The notes under the pieces were generated by a model. That model was not told the DNA's origin and did not search any database. It saw only the letters and a program-made list of their open reading frames with translations. A DNA stretch of 64,000 bases from Streptomyces sp. NBC_00285 (lineage in GTDB: Bacteria > Actinomycetota > Actinomycetes > Streptomycetales > Streptomycetaceae). The position numbers and the translations under genes were made by a program. Location of the stretch: positions 4,712,001 through 4,776,000 of the forward strand of contig NZ_CP108055.1 in assembly GCF_036174265.1 (NCBI RefSeq), read 5' to 3'. This document shows, piece after piece, positions 41,800-50,269 of the stretch. The stretch's first letter is position 1; each line of letters starts with the position of its first letter.

Positions 41800-41832
41800 C
41801 ATCTGACGCCTGACATCTGACGCCTGACGCCC
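41791..41832 (+). repeat. 14-bp tandem repeat at the end of hxlR
   Basis: GACGCCTGACATCT twice (41791-41804, 41805-41818) and a third copy with three changes (41819-41832). It starts inside the last codons and includes the TGA, so each unit adds another in-frame-like stop. Confidence 0.75.
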
Positions 41833-41874
41833 GGCACCTGCCGCCAGGCACTTGACGTCGGGATCCGGAAATTC

Positions 41875-41980
41875 TTCGAAACATTCGAAGTTCGTTCCCG
41901 CTTTTCGATCACATCGCTCCACGATCTTCCGAAAGATTTCGACGGTTTCCTCAGGTGAGAGGGCTGTCGAAGCATTCGAA
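41875..41980. promoter_or_regulatory. Three TTCGAA-type dyads upstream of the xylanase
   Basis: TTCGAAACATTCGAA (41875-41889), CGAAAGATTTCG (41930-41941) and CGAAGCATTCG (41968-41978) are short palindromes of one kind, CGAA-N3-4-TTCG. Streptomyces xylanase promoters are known for such CGAAA/TTTCG repeats, bound by LacI/BxlR-type regulators. TTGACA (42004-42009) may be a -35 in the same region. Confidence 0.65.
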
Positions 41981-42032
41981 ACATCTGCCGAAACTGTTGA
42001 CGCTTGACAGGGGCAGACCAAAACTGTGGGGC

Positions 42033-42701
42033 ATGACTGACACACCCGCACACCCCACGCGTCGCGGCGTCTGCGCGCTGCTGTTGGCCGGCGGGGCCAC
42101 TCTGGCCCTGCCCGGCACCGCCGAAGCGGCCACGGTCATCACCACCAACCAGACCGGGACCAACAACGGCTACTACTACTCGTTCTGGACCGACAGCCAG
42201 AGCACGGTCTCCATGACCCTGAACTCCGGCGGCAACTACAGCACTTCATGGCGCAACACCGGCAACTTCGTGGCCGGCAAGGGCTGGAGCAACGGCTCAC
42301 GCAGGACCGTGAACTACTCGGGGAGCTTCAACCCGTCCGGCAACGCCTATCTGGCCCTCTACGGCTGGACGTCGAGCCCGCTGGTCGAGTACTACGTCGT
42401 CGACAACTGGGGCACCTACCGGCCCACGGGCACGTACAAGGGGACGGTCACCAGCGACGGCGGGACCTACGACATCTACCAGACCACCCGCTACAACGCC
42501 CCCTCCGTGGAGGGCACCAAGACCTTCAACCAGTACTGGAGCGTCCGGCAGTCGAAGCGGACCGGCGGCACCATCACCACCGGCAACCACTTCGACGCAT
42601 GGGCCCGGGCCGGCATGCCGATGGGCAGCTTCAAGTACTACATGATCCTCGCGACCGAGGGGTACCAGAGCAGCGGCAGCTCGAACATCACGGTGGCCTG
42701 A
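42033..42701 (+). CDS. xlnB: Secreted GH11 endo-1,4-beta-xylanase (XlnB-type)
   Basis: 222 aa. Export signal [20 protein letters not shown] with cleavage after AEA-A. The GH11 jelly-roll follows: [30 protein letters not shown] (nucleophile Glu in VEYYV) and [14 protein letters not shown] (acid/base Glu). No carbohydrate-binding module, as in XlnB. The stop overlaps the next start by one base (TGATG), the arrangement reported for xlnB-axeA in S. lividans. Cuts xylan internally. Confidence 0.95.
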   Translation: MTDTPAHPTRRGVCALLLAGGATLALPGTAEAATVITTNQTGTNNGYYYSFWTDSQSTVSMTLNSGGNYSTSWRNTGNFVAGKGWSNGSRRTVNYSGSFNPSGNAYLALYGWTSSPLVEYYVVDNWGTYRPTGTYKGTVTSDGGTYDIYQTTRYNAPSVEGTKTFNQYWSVRQSKRTGGTITTGNHFDAWARAGMPMGSFKYYMILATEGYQSSGSSNITVA

Positions 42702-43378
42702 TGAGGGCCCGGGCGCACTTCCCGTTACTGGCCGTCGCCGCGCTGGCCGCCGCCGGCACCCTCACCGTCCCCGCCGCCGCTGCCCCCACGCAGGCCGCCG
42801 CCTGCTCCGGATACGTCGGCCTCACCTTCGACGACGGCCCGGGCAGCAGTACCACCACCCTGCTCAACTCCCTGAAGCAGTACGGCCTCAGGGCCACCAT
42901 GTTCAACACGGGCCAGAACGCCGCCGCCAACCCGGCCCTGGTCAGGGCCCAGGTCAGCGCCGGCATGTGGGTCGGCAACCACAGCTACACCCACCCGCAT
43001 CTGACCCAGCAGAGCCAGGCCACGGTCGACTCGGAGATCTCCCGCACCCAGCAGGCGATCGCCAACGCGGGCGGCGGTACGCCGAGACTGTTCCGGCCGC
43101 CGTACGGCGAGACCAACGCGACCGTGAAGGCCGTCGAGGCCAAGTACGGGCTGACCGAGGTGATCTGGCAAGTCGACTCGCAGGACTGGAACAACGCCAG
43201 TACCGACGCGATCGTCGCGGCGGTCGGCCGGCTCACGAACGGCCAGGTCATCCTCATGCACGACTGGCCGGCCAACACCCGCGCGGCGATCCCGCGCATC
43301 GCCCAGACCCTGACCGCCAAGGGCCTGTGCGCCGGCATGATCTCGCCCCAGACCGGGCGGGCGGTGGCTCCCGGCTGA
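42701..43378 (+). CDS. axeA: Secreted CE4 acetyl xylan esterase / polysaccharide deacetylase
   Basis: 225 aa. Signal peptide to about residue 30. CE4/NodB motifs: LTFDDGP (motif 1, catalytic Asp), HSYTHPH (motif 2, metal His), RPPYGETN (motif 3), VDSQDWNN (motif 4) and ILMHDWP (motif 5). It removes acetyl groups from xylan so that the coupled GH11 enzyme can work. There is no C-terminal binding module, unlike the longer S. lividans AxeA as I recall it. Codon 9 is TTA (42725-42727), so translation would need the bldA tRNA. Confidence 0.93.
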   Translation: MRARAHFPLLAVAALAAAGTLTVPAAAAPTQAAACSGYVGLTFDDGPGSSTTTLLNSLKQYGLRATMFNTGQNAAANPALVRAQVSAGMWVGNHSYTHPHLTQQSQATVDSEISRTQQAIANAGGGTPRLFRPPYGETNATVKAVEAKYGLTEVIWQVDSQDWNNASTDAIVAAVGRLTNGQVILMHDWPANTRAAIPRIAQTLTAKGLCAGMISPQTGRAVAPG

Positions 43379-43625
43379 TCCGGCTCCGGCCACGCAGCCA
43401 CGGGAGCAGCACGTACGGCACGACGACAACCCGGCCCCGGCGCGGCGGTCGTATCCATCGGCCGCCGCGCCGAGGCATGTCTCGTGCCGGTACGAGGATC
43501 TCCCCGTTCGGCTGGAAATGCCGCGATTCTCCCCGCAGGGCACATTGCTGCCGTAATCATGAGCGGCCAGACCTGACCCCTACTCGGCGCGTCCTCGGCG
43601 CGCCGCCCCGGAGGGAACCGCAGCG

Positions 43626-44276
43626 ATGGCCACTCCCCTGTCCGCCGCGAAGATGCTCGCCGCACTGAAGGCCGAGGGTCTCACCGTGCACGAGCACACC
43701 GGCTGGAAGACCCACAACCGTGAGGCGGCGACCGGGAAGTCCTTCGGTCCCGTCATCGGGGTGCTGATCCACCACACGGGCGGGCACGGCGACAAGGAGC
43801 TCTGCTTCAAGGGCAGATCCGATCTGCCGGGACCGCTGTGCCACGCGTGGCTGGGCAGGACCGCCGGACTGTGGATGATCGGCAACGGCCGTACCAACCA
43901 CGCGGGTTACGCCGACATCGACGTCCTGAACGCGATCCGCGAGGAGCGGCCGCTCCCCCACGACGACCTGGCCAGGGCCGACGGCAACGACTGTCTGTAC
44001 GGGCTGGAGATCGAGAACCTCGGCACGGGCGCGGACCCCTACCCGGACGCGCAGTACCGGCAGGCCGTGCTGTGGGCGGCGGCGATCTGCCGGGCCCACG
44101 GCTGGAGCGAGAAGTCCGTCGCCGGGCACAAGGAGGTGCAGCCCGGGAAGATCGACCCGAGCTTCGACATGGACGACTTCCGGGCCGACGTGAAGAGGCA
44201 ACTGGCCGCCGGGCCGGGCAAGTCGGTACCGCCGAGCCGCCGGGCCGCCCGGGGGGCAAGCCCCGCGTCCACGTGA
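43626..44276 (+). CDS. N-acetylmuramoyl-L-alanine amidase (Amidase_2)
   Basis: 216 aa without a signal peptide. PVIGVLIHHTGGHGDKELCF (zinc His), LCHAWLGRTAGLWMIGNGRT and NHAGYAD, CLYGLEIENLG, and AGHKEVQPGKIDPS (second His and Lys) give the T7-lysozyme/PGRP fold. Cleaves the lactyl-amide bond of peptidoglycan. Lack of an export signal recalls phage endolysins; a recycling role or lysis-dependent release are possible. The region upstream (43379-43625) has no gene. Confidence 0.9.
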   Translation: MATPLSAAKMLAALKAEGLTVHEHTGWKTHNREAATGKSFGPVIGVLIHHTGGHGDKELCFKGRSDLPGPLCHAWLGRTAGLWMIGNGRTNHAGYADIDVLNAIREERPLPHDDLARADGNDCLYGLEIENLGTGADPYPDAQYRQAVLWAAAICRAHGWSEKSVAGHKEVQPGKIDPSFDMDDFRADVKRQLAAGPGKSVPPSRRAARGASPAST

Positions 44277-44493
44277 CCGGACGGCCCGGGCGAGAAGACG
44301 GAACTGTTTCACCGTCGTGGCCTGAACGGCCTGAACACGCCCCGTGGAGACGGCACTTCGGGATGTCCGGGTGCCGGATTCACCTGCAGTCGCCCGGTTG
44401 CCGTCGCCCGGTTCTGTGGCCGGGGTGTATCGGCCGGGTGGTTCCGGGCTCTTCTCCACAGGGGTCGGGGGACTTCCCAGGAGGTGGGATGCC

Positions 44494-45651
44494 ATGGCAA
44501 GACGTCTGGTGGTCTGCTGCGACGGAACATGGAACGTGGCGACACAGCGGTGCAGGACCAATGTGGCGAAGGTCGCGCGGGCCGTGCTCCCCGTGACCGC
44601 CACGGGCACGGAACAGCGGGTGCGTTATCTGGACGGCGTCGGCACAAGGCCGTCGGAGCGGCTTCGGGGCGGCGCGTTCGGCTGGGGGCTGTCACGGAAG
44701 GTTCGTGACGCGTACTGCTTCCTCGTCGAGAACTACGAACCCGGCGACGAGCTCTACCTGTTCGGGTTCAGCCGGGGAGCCTTCACCGCACGCAGTCTCG
44801 CCGGGCTGGTGCGCAACTCCGGGATCCTGCGGCTGGAGCACGAGAACCGGCTCCAGGAGGCGTGGGACCTGTACCGGGACCGGGGCAAGGAGCCGGACGC
44901 ACAGGAGTCCAGGGACTTCCGCGAGGACTTCTCCCACCCGACGAGGATCCGGTTCATCGGCGTCTGGGACACGGTCGGCGCCCTCGGTATCCCGGTCCCC
45001 GGACCACACCTGCTCAAGCCGCTGGCCACCCTGGTCAACCGCCTCTGGGCCTTCCACAACACCGAGCTGAGCAGTTGGGTCGACGGCGCCTTCCACGCGC
45101 TGGCCGTCGACGAGAGGCGCAGGGCGTTCGCGCCGGCCCTGTGGCACCAGCAGCCCGGCGCCGAGGAGCAGGGACAGCAGCTGAAGCAGGTGTGGTTCAG
45201 CGGAGTGCACGTCGACGTCGGGGGCGGCTACCCGGACACGTCCCAGTCCGACCTCTCCCTGCGGTGGATGGTCGCCAACGCGGCCGCGCACGGCCTCCAG
45301 TTCGACTCCGCCGCCCTGGGTCTTGGCGCGGACCGTCCCCTGGGTGACCTGCACGAGTCCCGCACGAAGCTGTACCGCCTGACCCGGCCGCTGAACAGGC
45401 CCGTCGGACAGTCCAGGAACGCTCGCGACCACCGTCTCGACGGCCGCGAGTTCGTCGCCGCCACGGCCGAACTCCGTTACGACACCCCGGAACAGCACTA
45501 CGCACCACCCGAACTCAGGAGGTACTTCGACAACCCGGACGGGGTCCACATCGAGCCGGTCCCCGATCTCCCGGTCACCCGCCGTCCCACGACACCGCTC
45601 CTGCTGCCCGGGCTTCGGTCCCCGAACGACCCGGCCCGACAGCCCTCGTGA
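44494..45651 (+). CDS. DUF2235 alpha/beta-hydrolase
   Basis: 385 aa; ATG 44494 after a strong AGGAGG. RLVVCCDGTWN at the start and LYLFGFSRGAFTARSLAGLV (GxSxG-type nucleophile Ser, near residue 95), FIGVWDTVGALG (Asp) and WFSGVHVDVGGGYPD (His) fit the DUF2235 family, related to T6SS Tle1 phospholipases. No signal peptide or T6SS genes nearby; substrate unknown, perhaps a phospholipid. Ends before a bidirectional terminator. Confidence 0.9.
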   Translation: MARRLVVCCDGTWNVATQRCRTNVAKVARAVLPVTATGTEQRVRYLDGVGTRPSERLRGGAFGWGLSRKVRDAYCFLVENYEPGDELYLFGFSRGAFTARSLAGLVRNSGILRLEHENRLQEAWDLYRDRGKEPDAQESRDFREDFSHPTRIRFIGVWDTVGALGIPVPGPHLLKPLATLVNRLWAFHNTELSSWVDGAFHALAVDERRRAFAPALWHQQPGAEEQGQQLKQVWFSGVHVDVGGGYPDTSQSDLSLRWMVANAAAHGLQFDSAALGLGADRPLGDLHESRTKLYRLTRPLNRPVGQSRNARDHRLDGREFVAATAELRYDTPEQHYAPPELRRYFDNPDGVHIEPVPDLPVTRRPTTPLLLPGLRSPNDPARQPS

Positions 45652-45664
45652 CAGCACCGCAGTC

Positions 45665-45701
45665 GTCTCCACCCGTACGGATCTCCTGTACGGGTGGAGA
45701 C
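45665..45701. terminator. Bidirectional terminator between DUF2235 and MFS genes
   Basis: 14-bp perfect arms GTCTCCACCCGTAC / GTACGGGTGGAGAC, loop of 9 nt, between two convergent genes. Confidence 0.9.
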
Positions 45702-45781
45702 GGGGGAACGTACGCCCCGTCATGGGGTTCGGATCCGGCTGCGGCGGCGAGCGGGGCGGCGCGTGCCTCGAAGCCGCCGCC

Positions 45782-47020
45782 TCACCCGGTACCGTCCACG
45801 TCCGCGACTCCGAGCGGGCCGGCGGTCCCGCGCTCACCGTCACGCCCGGCGCGTGGACGTCGTTCCTCGCGCTTGCCGAGCGCTGAGAGGGTCAGGGTCA
45901 CGGCGATCGACAGGGCCGCCATCTGCGTCATCGCCGTCGCGGGTGAGGTGAGTTGGGCCAGTGTGCCCGCGAGGGCCGCGCCGATGCCCTGGAAGGCGAC
46001 CATGCCCGTGGTGTGCAACCCGAAGGCCTGGCCGGTGAGTTCGTCGGGCGTGAGGGACATCAGGCGTTCCTGGAGGACCAGGCTCGCGGCGAAGCCCACG
46101 GAGGCCACCGTGGCGGCGACCAGGGACAGCGCCACCCCCGGTCGTAGGACGAAGAACAGATACGGCACCGCCAGCAGCAACCGCAGCGGGGTCGCAAGGC
46201 GGGGGCGCAGCGCGGGCGGTACCAGGCGGCCCACCGCCATGTCGCCCAGGAACATGCCCAGCGCCCCGCACGCGTACATCGTGCCGGCGGCCGAGGGGGC
46301 GTAGGAGACGTAGAGCGAATCGCTGCCGACGATCAGGCCGTTGGGGACCCACAGGCCCAGGAACGCCAGGCGGCGGGGGCGGGAGGACCACAGGAGGGCG
46401 TTGGTACGCCAGGTCGCGGAGACGGACGGGCGGCCGGAGGAGCGGGGCGGGCGGGCCGTGAGGCCGAGGCGGGTGACGAGGGCCGAAAGCAGGTAGAACG
46501 CCGCCGTGAGGACCAGGCAGGCGCGCGGGGACAGGAGCGTGAGCAGGGCGCCGCCCGTCGCGAAGCCGGTGATCTGGATCAGGCCCCAGAGCATGTTGAA
46601 CACCGAACGGCCAAGGACAAAGCCGTCCTTGGGGAGGATCTCGTTCATCAGGCCGCCGCGCACTCCCCCGCCCAGGGACGCGACCAGGCCCTGCAGGAGC
46701 AGGATCACGAAGATCCCCCAGATCGGCAGACCCGGCACCGCCAGCACCGCCGTACCCGCCGCGAAGGCGAGGGAGATGACGGTCAGGATCGCGCGCGGAG
46801 GCAGCCGGTCGGCGCCCGAGAGCAGGAACGCGCCCCCCAGTAACTGCGCCAACTGCGGCCCGAACATGCTCACCGCCGACAGCAGCGGGGAGTCGGTGGC
46901 CCGGTAGACCAGCGTGGCGAGGGCCAGGCCGCCGATCGTCTGGGCGGCGGCGTAGGCGGCGAAGGAGAACAGGAAGGGGCCGTACTCCGGGGTGCGGAGG
47001 AGGGTGCGGTAGCTGCGCAT
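45782..47020 (-). CDS. MFS transporter
   Basis: 412 aa with about 12 hydrophobic helices. Begins MRSYRTLLRTPEYGPFLFSF, includes LLSGADRLPPRAILTVIS (loop 2-3, weak motif A) and LPKDGFVLGRSVFNMLWG, of the DHA3/enterobactin-exporter-like group. Divergent from an ArsR-type regulator with a perfect operator in the 71-bp gap, so an export function controlled by that protein is likely. Substrate unknown. Confidence 0.9.
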   Translation of the reverse strand: MRSYRTLLRTPEYGPFLFSFAAYAAAQTIGGLALATLVYRATDSPLLSAVSMFGPQLAQLLGGAFLLSGADRLPPRAILTVISLAFAAGTAVLAVPGLPIWGIFVILLLQGLVASLGGGVRGGLMNEILPKDGFVLGRSVFNMLWGLIQITGFATGGALLTLLSPRACLVLTAAFYLLSALVTRLGLTARPPRSSGRPSVSATWRTNALLWSSRPRRLAFLGLWVPNGLIVGSDSLYVSYAPSAAGTMYACGALGMFLGDMAVGRLVPPALRPRLATPLRLLLAVPYLFFVLRPGVALSLVAATVASVGFAASLVLQERLMSLTPDELTGQAFGLHTTGMVAFQGIGAALAGTLAQLTSPATAMTQMAALSIAVTLTLSALGKREERRPRAGRDGERGTAGPLGVADVDGTG

Positions 47021-47058
47021 GCGGGGAGTGTCGGAGCGGTCGGCGGCTGACGGTTAGT

Positions 47059-47078
47059 GTTTCGCGCGGTCGCGAAAC
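47059..47078. promoter_or_regulatory. Operator in the MFS/ArsR-type divergon
   Basis: GTTTCGCG-CGGT-CGCGAAAC, a perfect 8-bp dyad in the short gap between both start codons, 13 bp from the 47092 ATG. Confidence 0.75.
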
Positions 47079-47091
47079 CACGGGGGGCTTG

Positions 47092-48099
47092 ATGGGCTGG
47101 TGGCAGGTCGACGCGGACACGCTCGTCCGCAGCCGGTTCGTGGTCTGCCCGTTCACCGAGACCTTCGCGACGCTGCGGCTGCTGAACACCGGCACCGGCG
47201 CCCACCCCGGCGAGGAGGCCTGGCTCCGCGCCCACCTTCCCGGCTACCGGGCACATCTCGCGGCCGACCCGGTGACCGCGCTGCTGGTGCGCTCCGGAAT
47301 GGGCACGTCGTGGATCGCCGACTTCCTCGCCCCGCTGCCGCGCGACGGGACACCCCTGGAGGAGACCCTGACCGCCATCCGGGCGACCGACCCCGCCGCG
47401 GCCCGCGCCGACCTCCGGGTCTCGCTGCGCGGTCCGCTCCCCGCGATCCTGGAGCGCGACGACCTCCCCGAGCGGGCGGCCGCGCTCCTCGCCCACGTCT
47501 GGACGCGGACCGTACTGCCGTACTGGAACCGTCGGCGGCGGATCCTGGAGGCGGACGTGGTCGCCCGGACCGCACAGGTGAGCCGGGGCGGCTGGGCGGC
47601 CGTCATCGACTCCCTGCTGCCGGGTCAGACCCGCTGGCTCGGCGACAACCGGCTCCAGGTGAACCGGCACGAGCGCCCGCCCCGCGACATCCGCGGCGCC
47701 GAACTCGTCTTCGTCCCCGTCACCCACGGACGCGGCTGGGCGACCTGGGAGGAGCCGGGCCGGTACGCCCTCGTCTACGGCTGCGCGGGCGCGCTCGCCG
47801 ACCCGGGCGCCCGGAGCGTGCCCGCGAGTCTGGGCACGCTGCTCGGCACCGGGCGGGCCCGGGCGCTCGTCCTGCTGGACTCCCCGCTGAGCACCAGCCA
47901 GCTCGTCGCCGTGACCGGGCAGGGGCTCGGGTCGGTGGGGCGGCATCTGCGGGTGCTGCTGGACGCGGGCCTCGTGGAGCGGCGGCGGGCCGGGCGGTCG
48001 GTGCTGTATGTGCGGACGGCGGCCGGGGAGGGGCTCGTGGAGGCGTCGGGGGCCGGTGCCGCTGCCGGTGACCGGGCGCCGAAACCGGGATTTCGCTGA
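47092..48099 (+). CDS. ArsR/SmtB-type winged-helix regulator with DUF5937-like N-terminus
   Basis: 335 aa; ATG 47092. The first 250 residues resemble the long N-terminal domain (DUF5937) of Streptomyces ArsR-type regulators. The DNA-binding winged helix is at the end: LDSPLSTSQLVAVTGQGLGS, VGRHLRVLLDAGLVERRRAG, SVLYVRT. The divergent MFS gene is its probable target, through the GTTTCGCG dyad. No metal-binding Cys cluster, so a small-molecule ligand is more likely than a metal. Confidence 0.87.
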   Translation: MGWWQVDADTLVRSRFVVCPFTETFATLRLLNTGTGAHPGEEAWLRAHLPGYRAHLAADPVTALLVRSGMGTSWIADFLAPLPRDGTPLEETLTAIRATDPAAARADLRVSLRGPLPAILERDDLPERAAALLAHVWTRTVLPYWNRRRRILEADVVARTAQVSRGGWAAVIDSLLPGQTRWLGDNRLQVNRHERPPRDIRGAELVFVPVTHGRGWATWEEPGRYALVYGCAGALADPGARSVPASLGTLLGTGRARALVLLDSPLSTSQLVAVTGQGLGSVGRHLRVLLDAGLVERRRAGRSVLYVRTAAGEGLVEASGAGAAAGDRAPKPGFR

Positions 48100-48118
48100 G
48101 CGGAGTTAGCATCCGCTC

Positions 48119-48622
48119 ATGACTACAGATGCCACTTCCTCTCCCCTCGACGTCGAGATCGACGCCCTGACCGGCGGTTCCGCGGACCTCGCCCAGTACG
48201 CCGGCAAGGCGGTCCTCATCGTCAACGTCGCCTCCAAGTGCGGCCTGACCCCGCAGTACAACGGCCTGGAGAAGCTCCAGGAGCGGTACGCCGAGCAGGG
48301 CTTCACCGTGCTCGGCGTGCCCTGCAACCAGTTCCTCGGGCAGGAGCCCGGCAGCGCCGAGGAGATCGCCGAGTTCTGCTCGGCGACGTACGGCGTGACC
48401 TTCCCGCTGACCGAGAAGGTCGAGGTGAACGGCGAGGGCCGGCACGCGCTGTACGAGCGGCTCGTCGGTGTCGAGGACGCCGAGGGGCACAGCGGGGACA
48501 TCCGCTGGAACTTCGAGAAGTTCCTCATCGGCCGGGACGGGACGGTCGTGGCCCGGTTCTCGCCGCAGACCGAGCCGGAGTCGGACACCGTCGTCACCGC
48601 CGTGGAGGGCGCGCTCGCCTAG
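48119..48622 (+). CDS. Glutathione-peroxidase-family thiol peroxidase
   Basis: 167 aa. VNVASKCGLTPQYNGLEKLQ (peroxidatic Cys replacing Sec), GVPCNQFLGQEPG (Gln of the tetrad; its Cys may be resolving) and IRWNFEKFLIGRDG (Trp-Asn-Phe) are all present. In actinomycetes, which lack glutathione, such enzymes use thioredoxin or mycothiol systems. Cytosolic. It follows the regulator gene by 19 bp but has its own ATG and codon use; may be cotranscribed. Confidence 0.95.
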   Translation: MTTDATSSPLDVEIDALTGGSADLAQYAGKAVLIVNVASKCGLTPQYNGLEKLQERYAEQGFTVLGVPCNQFLGQEPGSAEEIAEFCSATYGVTFPLTEKVEVNGEGRHALYERLVGVEDAEGHSGDIRWNFEKFLIGRDGTVVARFSPQTEPESDTVVTAVEGALA

Positions 48623-48633
48623 AGCTCGCCCGG

Positions 48634-48667
48634 AACGTGTGTCGACAGGCAACGTGTGTCGAAAGGC
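48634..48667 (+). repeat. 17-bp tandem repeat
   Basis: AACGTGTGTCGACAGGC and AACGTGTGTCGAAAGGC, one difference, directly after the peroxidase gene and upstream of the MerR promoter. Confidence 0.75.
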
Positions 48668-48697
48668 GTCGTCCGCCCGGACGACGGGCCCCGGCTT

Positions 48698-48720
48698 GAC
48701 CTTGCCCCTGGGGCAGGGTC
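48698..48720 (+). promoter_or_regulatory. MerR-type operator/promoter
   Basis: GACCTTGCCCC-T-GGGGCAGGGTC, a perfect 11-bp dyad right after a TTGACC -35 (48696-48701), as expected for MerR promoters with a long spacer. 54-74 bp upstream of the merR start. Confidence 0.75.
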
Positions 48721-48773
48721 GAGCGTCTTCGTCACCGGGCGGAAGGACCCGTCCGGTGACGGAGGATGCCGAG

Positions 48774-49625
48774 GTGGACGAGAAAGAGCTGCTGACCATC
48801 GGCGCGTTCGCCGCCCGCTGCCGGCTTTCCGCCAAGGCGCTGCGGCTGTACGACCGGCTCGGGTTGCTGTCCCCGGCGTATGTCGACGTGGCCAGCGGAT
48901 ACCGCTACTACCGCGCCGGACAGGCCGAACAGGCCCGGCTCGTGGCCCTGTTGCGCCACCTCGACATGCCGCTCGCGCGGATCGCCGAGGTCGTGGAGGC
49001 GGGCGGCGCCGAGGGCGCCGAGCTGCTCGCCGCGTACTGGGCGGACGTGGAGGAACGGCTGGCCCGGCAGCGCACACTCGCCGAGTACCTCCGTGGACGG
49101 CTGTCGGGGAGGAGCTCCGAGATGTACGGAAAATTCGTGGTCGAGACGGTGGACGTGCCGGAACAGGTGGTGATCACCGAGATCCGGCACACGCTGGCCG
49201 ATGAGCTGCCCGCCTGGATCGGCGCCTCGCTGGAGCGGCTGGAGCGGGCGGCCCTGGAGTGCGGAGGGGTCCCGGCGGCGCCGTACGTCGTCTACCACTC
49301 CGAGGTGTCGATGGAGAGCGACGGACCCGCCGAGACCTGTGTGCCGGTCGCGGACGAGGATGCGGCGCTGGAGTGGGCCGGGCGGCGGGGGCGGTCCCGG
49401 GAGACCGCGGTACGGGTGGAGCCCGCGCAGCGACTGGCGTACACCCGGATCTCCAAGGCGCAGGTGGCGCATCCGCAGATCATCGCCGCGTTCGAGGCGG
49501 TGGAGGAGTGGATCACGGCTCACGGGCTCACGCAGGCGGGGCCGTGCCGCGAGGTGTACTTCGCGGACTGGGAGGCCGCGGGGCCGGAGGATCCGGTGTG
49601 CGACGTGGCGTTTCCGGTGAGGTGA
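48774..49625 (+). CDS. MerR-family regulator with effector-binding domain
   Basis: 283 aa from GTG 48774; GTG 48756 is in frame. LLTIGAFAARCRLSAKALRL, then YDRLGLLSPAYVDVASGYRYY, is the MerR winged helix; a linking coiled-coil helix follows (about 75-115), then a GyrI-like effector domain (FVVETVDVPEQVVITEIRHT ... REVYFADW), as in BmrR and TipA-type drug sensors. Promoter dyad upstream suits autoregulation. Target not evident beyond itself. Confidence 0.9.
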   Translation: MDEKELLTIGAFAARCRLSAKALRLYDRLGLLSPAYVDVASGYRYYRAGQAEQARLVALLRHLDMPLARIAEVVEAGGAEGAELLAAYWADVEERLARQRTLAEYLRGRLSGRSSEMYGKFVVETVDVPEQVVITEIRHTLADELPAWIGASLERLERAALECGGVPAAPYVVYHSEVSMESDGPAETCVPVADEDAALEWAGRRGRSRETAVRVEPAQRLAYTRISKAQVAHPQIIAAFEAVEEWITAHGLTQAGPCREVYFADWEAAGPEDPVCDVAFPVR

Positions 49626-49807
49626 GACCGGGCGCCTGAGGATGCGGCGGGGCGGGTTGTGCGACGGGTGCGGGCCGGTGGGCGCGGCCTGCCGCCGCGG
49701 CCCCGCAGCCGACCGACATCCCGCGGCCGAAGTGCCGCAGGCCATGGCCGAGCCCCCTCGGCAAGGACGGCGATCTGGTCGAGAGGGCTCTGTGGTCGTG
49801 CTTGTCC

Positions 49808-49857
49808 AGTTGTCGCGAGCAGTTGTCGTGTGCAGTTGTCGTGTGCAGTTGTGGGTG
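49808..49857 (+). repeat. 13-bp tandem repeat between convergent genes
   Basis: AGTTGTCGCGAGC, AGTTGTCGTGTGC twice (49821-49833, 49834-49846) and a partial fourth copy AGTTGTGGGTG. Confidence 0.75.
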
Positions 49858-49887
49858 AACGGAACGGGGATCAGACCGATCCGCTCC

Positions 49888-50079
49888 TCACACCTTGACC
49901 GAGGACACGAAGGCACTCCACGCCTCGGCAGGGAAGGCCAGCTTGGGGCCCTCGGGAATCTTGGTGTCGCCGAGTTCGAGTACTTCCTCTTCAGCCGACC
50001 GCACCATCAGGCACGCCCCGTTGGCATTGGTGTAGGTGGAGGTCGTCCATGTGTCCAGGTCGCCCAGACGAATTGCCAT
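49888..50079 (-). CDS. DUF397 protein
   Basis: 63 aa from ATG 50079 after GGAGCGAAT; a start 14 codons upstream is possible. DTWTTSTYTNANGACLMVRS, then LGDTKIPEGPKLAFPAEAWS, is the DUF397 signature. In Streptomyces these tiny proteins are encoded next to XRE regulators of the DUF5753 group, as here, and are believed to be their antagonists or partners. Confidence 0.88.
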   Translation of the reverse strand: MAIRLGDLDTWTTSTYTNANGACLMVRSAEEEVLELGDTKIPEGPKLAFPAEAWSAFVSSVKV

Positions 50080-50269
50080 ATTCGCTCCGTAGCCATATGC
50101 GCAGTGTTCGGATTCCGCCAACCTTTACTGATCGTTGGCGTGATCGACGCTACTCGCAGGCCTCATCTTTCGGAGCAGTCATTCACTCTTCTGGCGGCAT
50201 ATTCCAAGGGACTCTTCCAAATGGACGTGGCCGGGGTGTACTATCCGGCCCGCCCTGTCAGGAAGAAGC

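Noticed and set aside
32626..43378. A polysaccharide-utilisation locus in the strict sense
   Set aside because: The glycosidases are separate units with different promoters and no shared transporter between them.
44494..45651. DUF2235 protein as a type VI secretion effector
   Set aside because: No VgrG, Hcp or other secretion genes nearby, and Streptomyces lacks the system.
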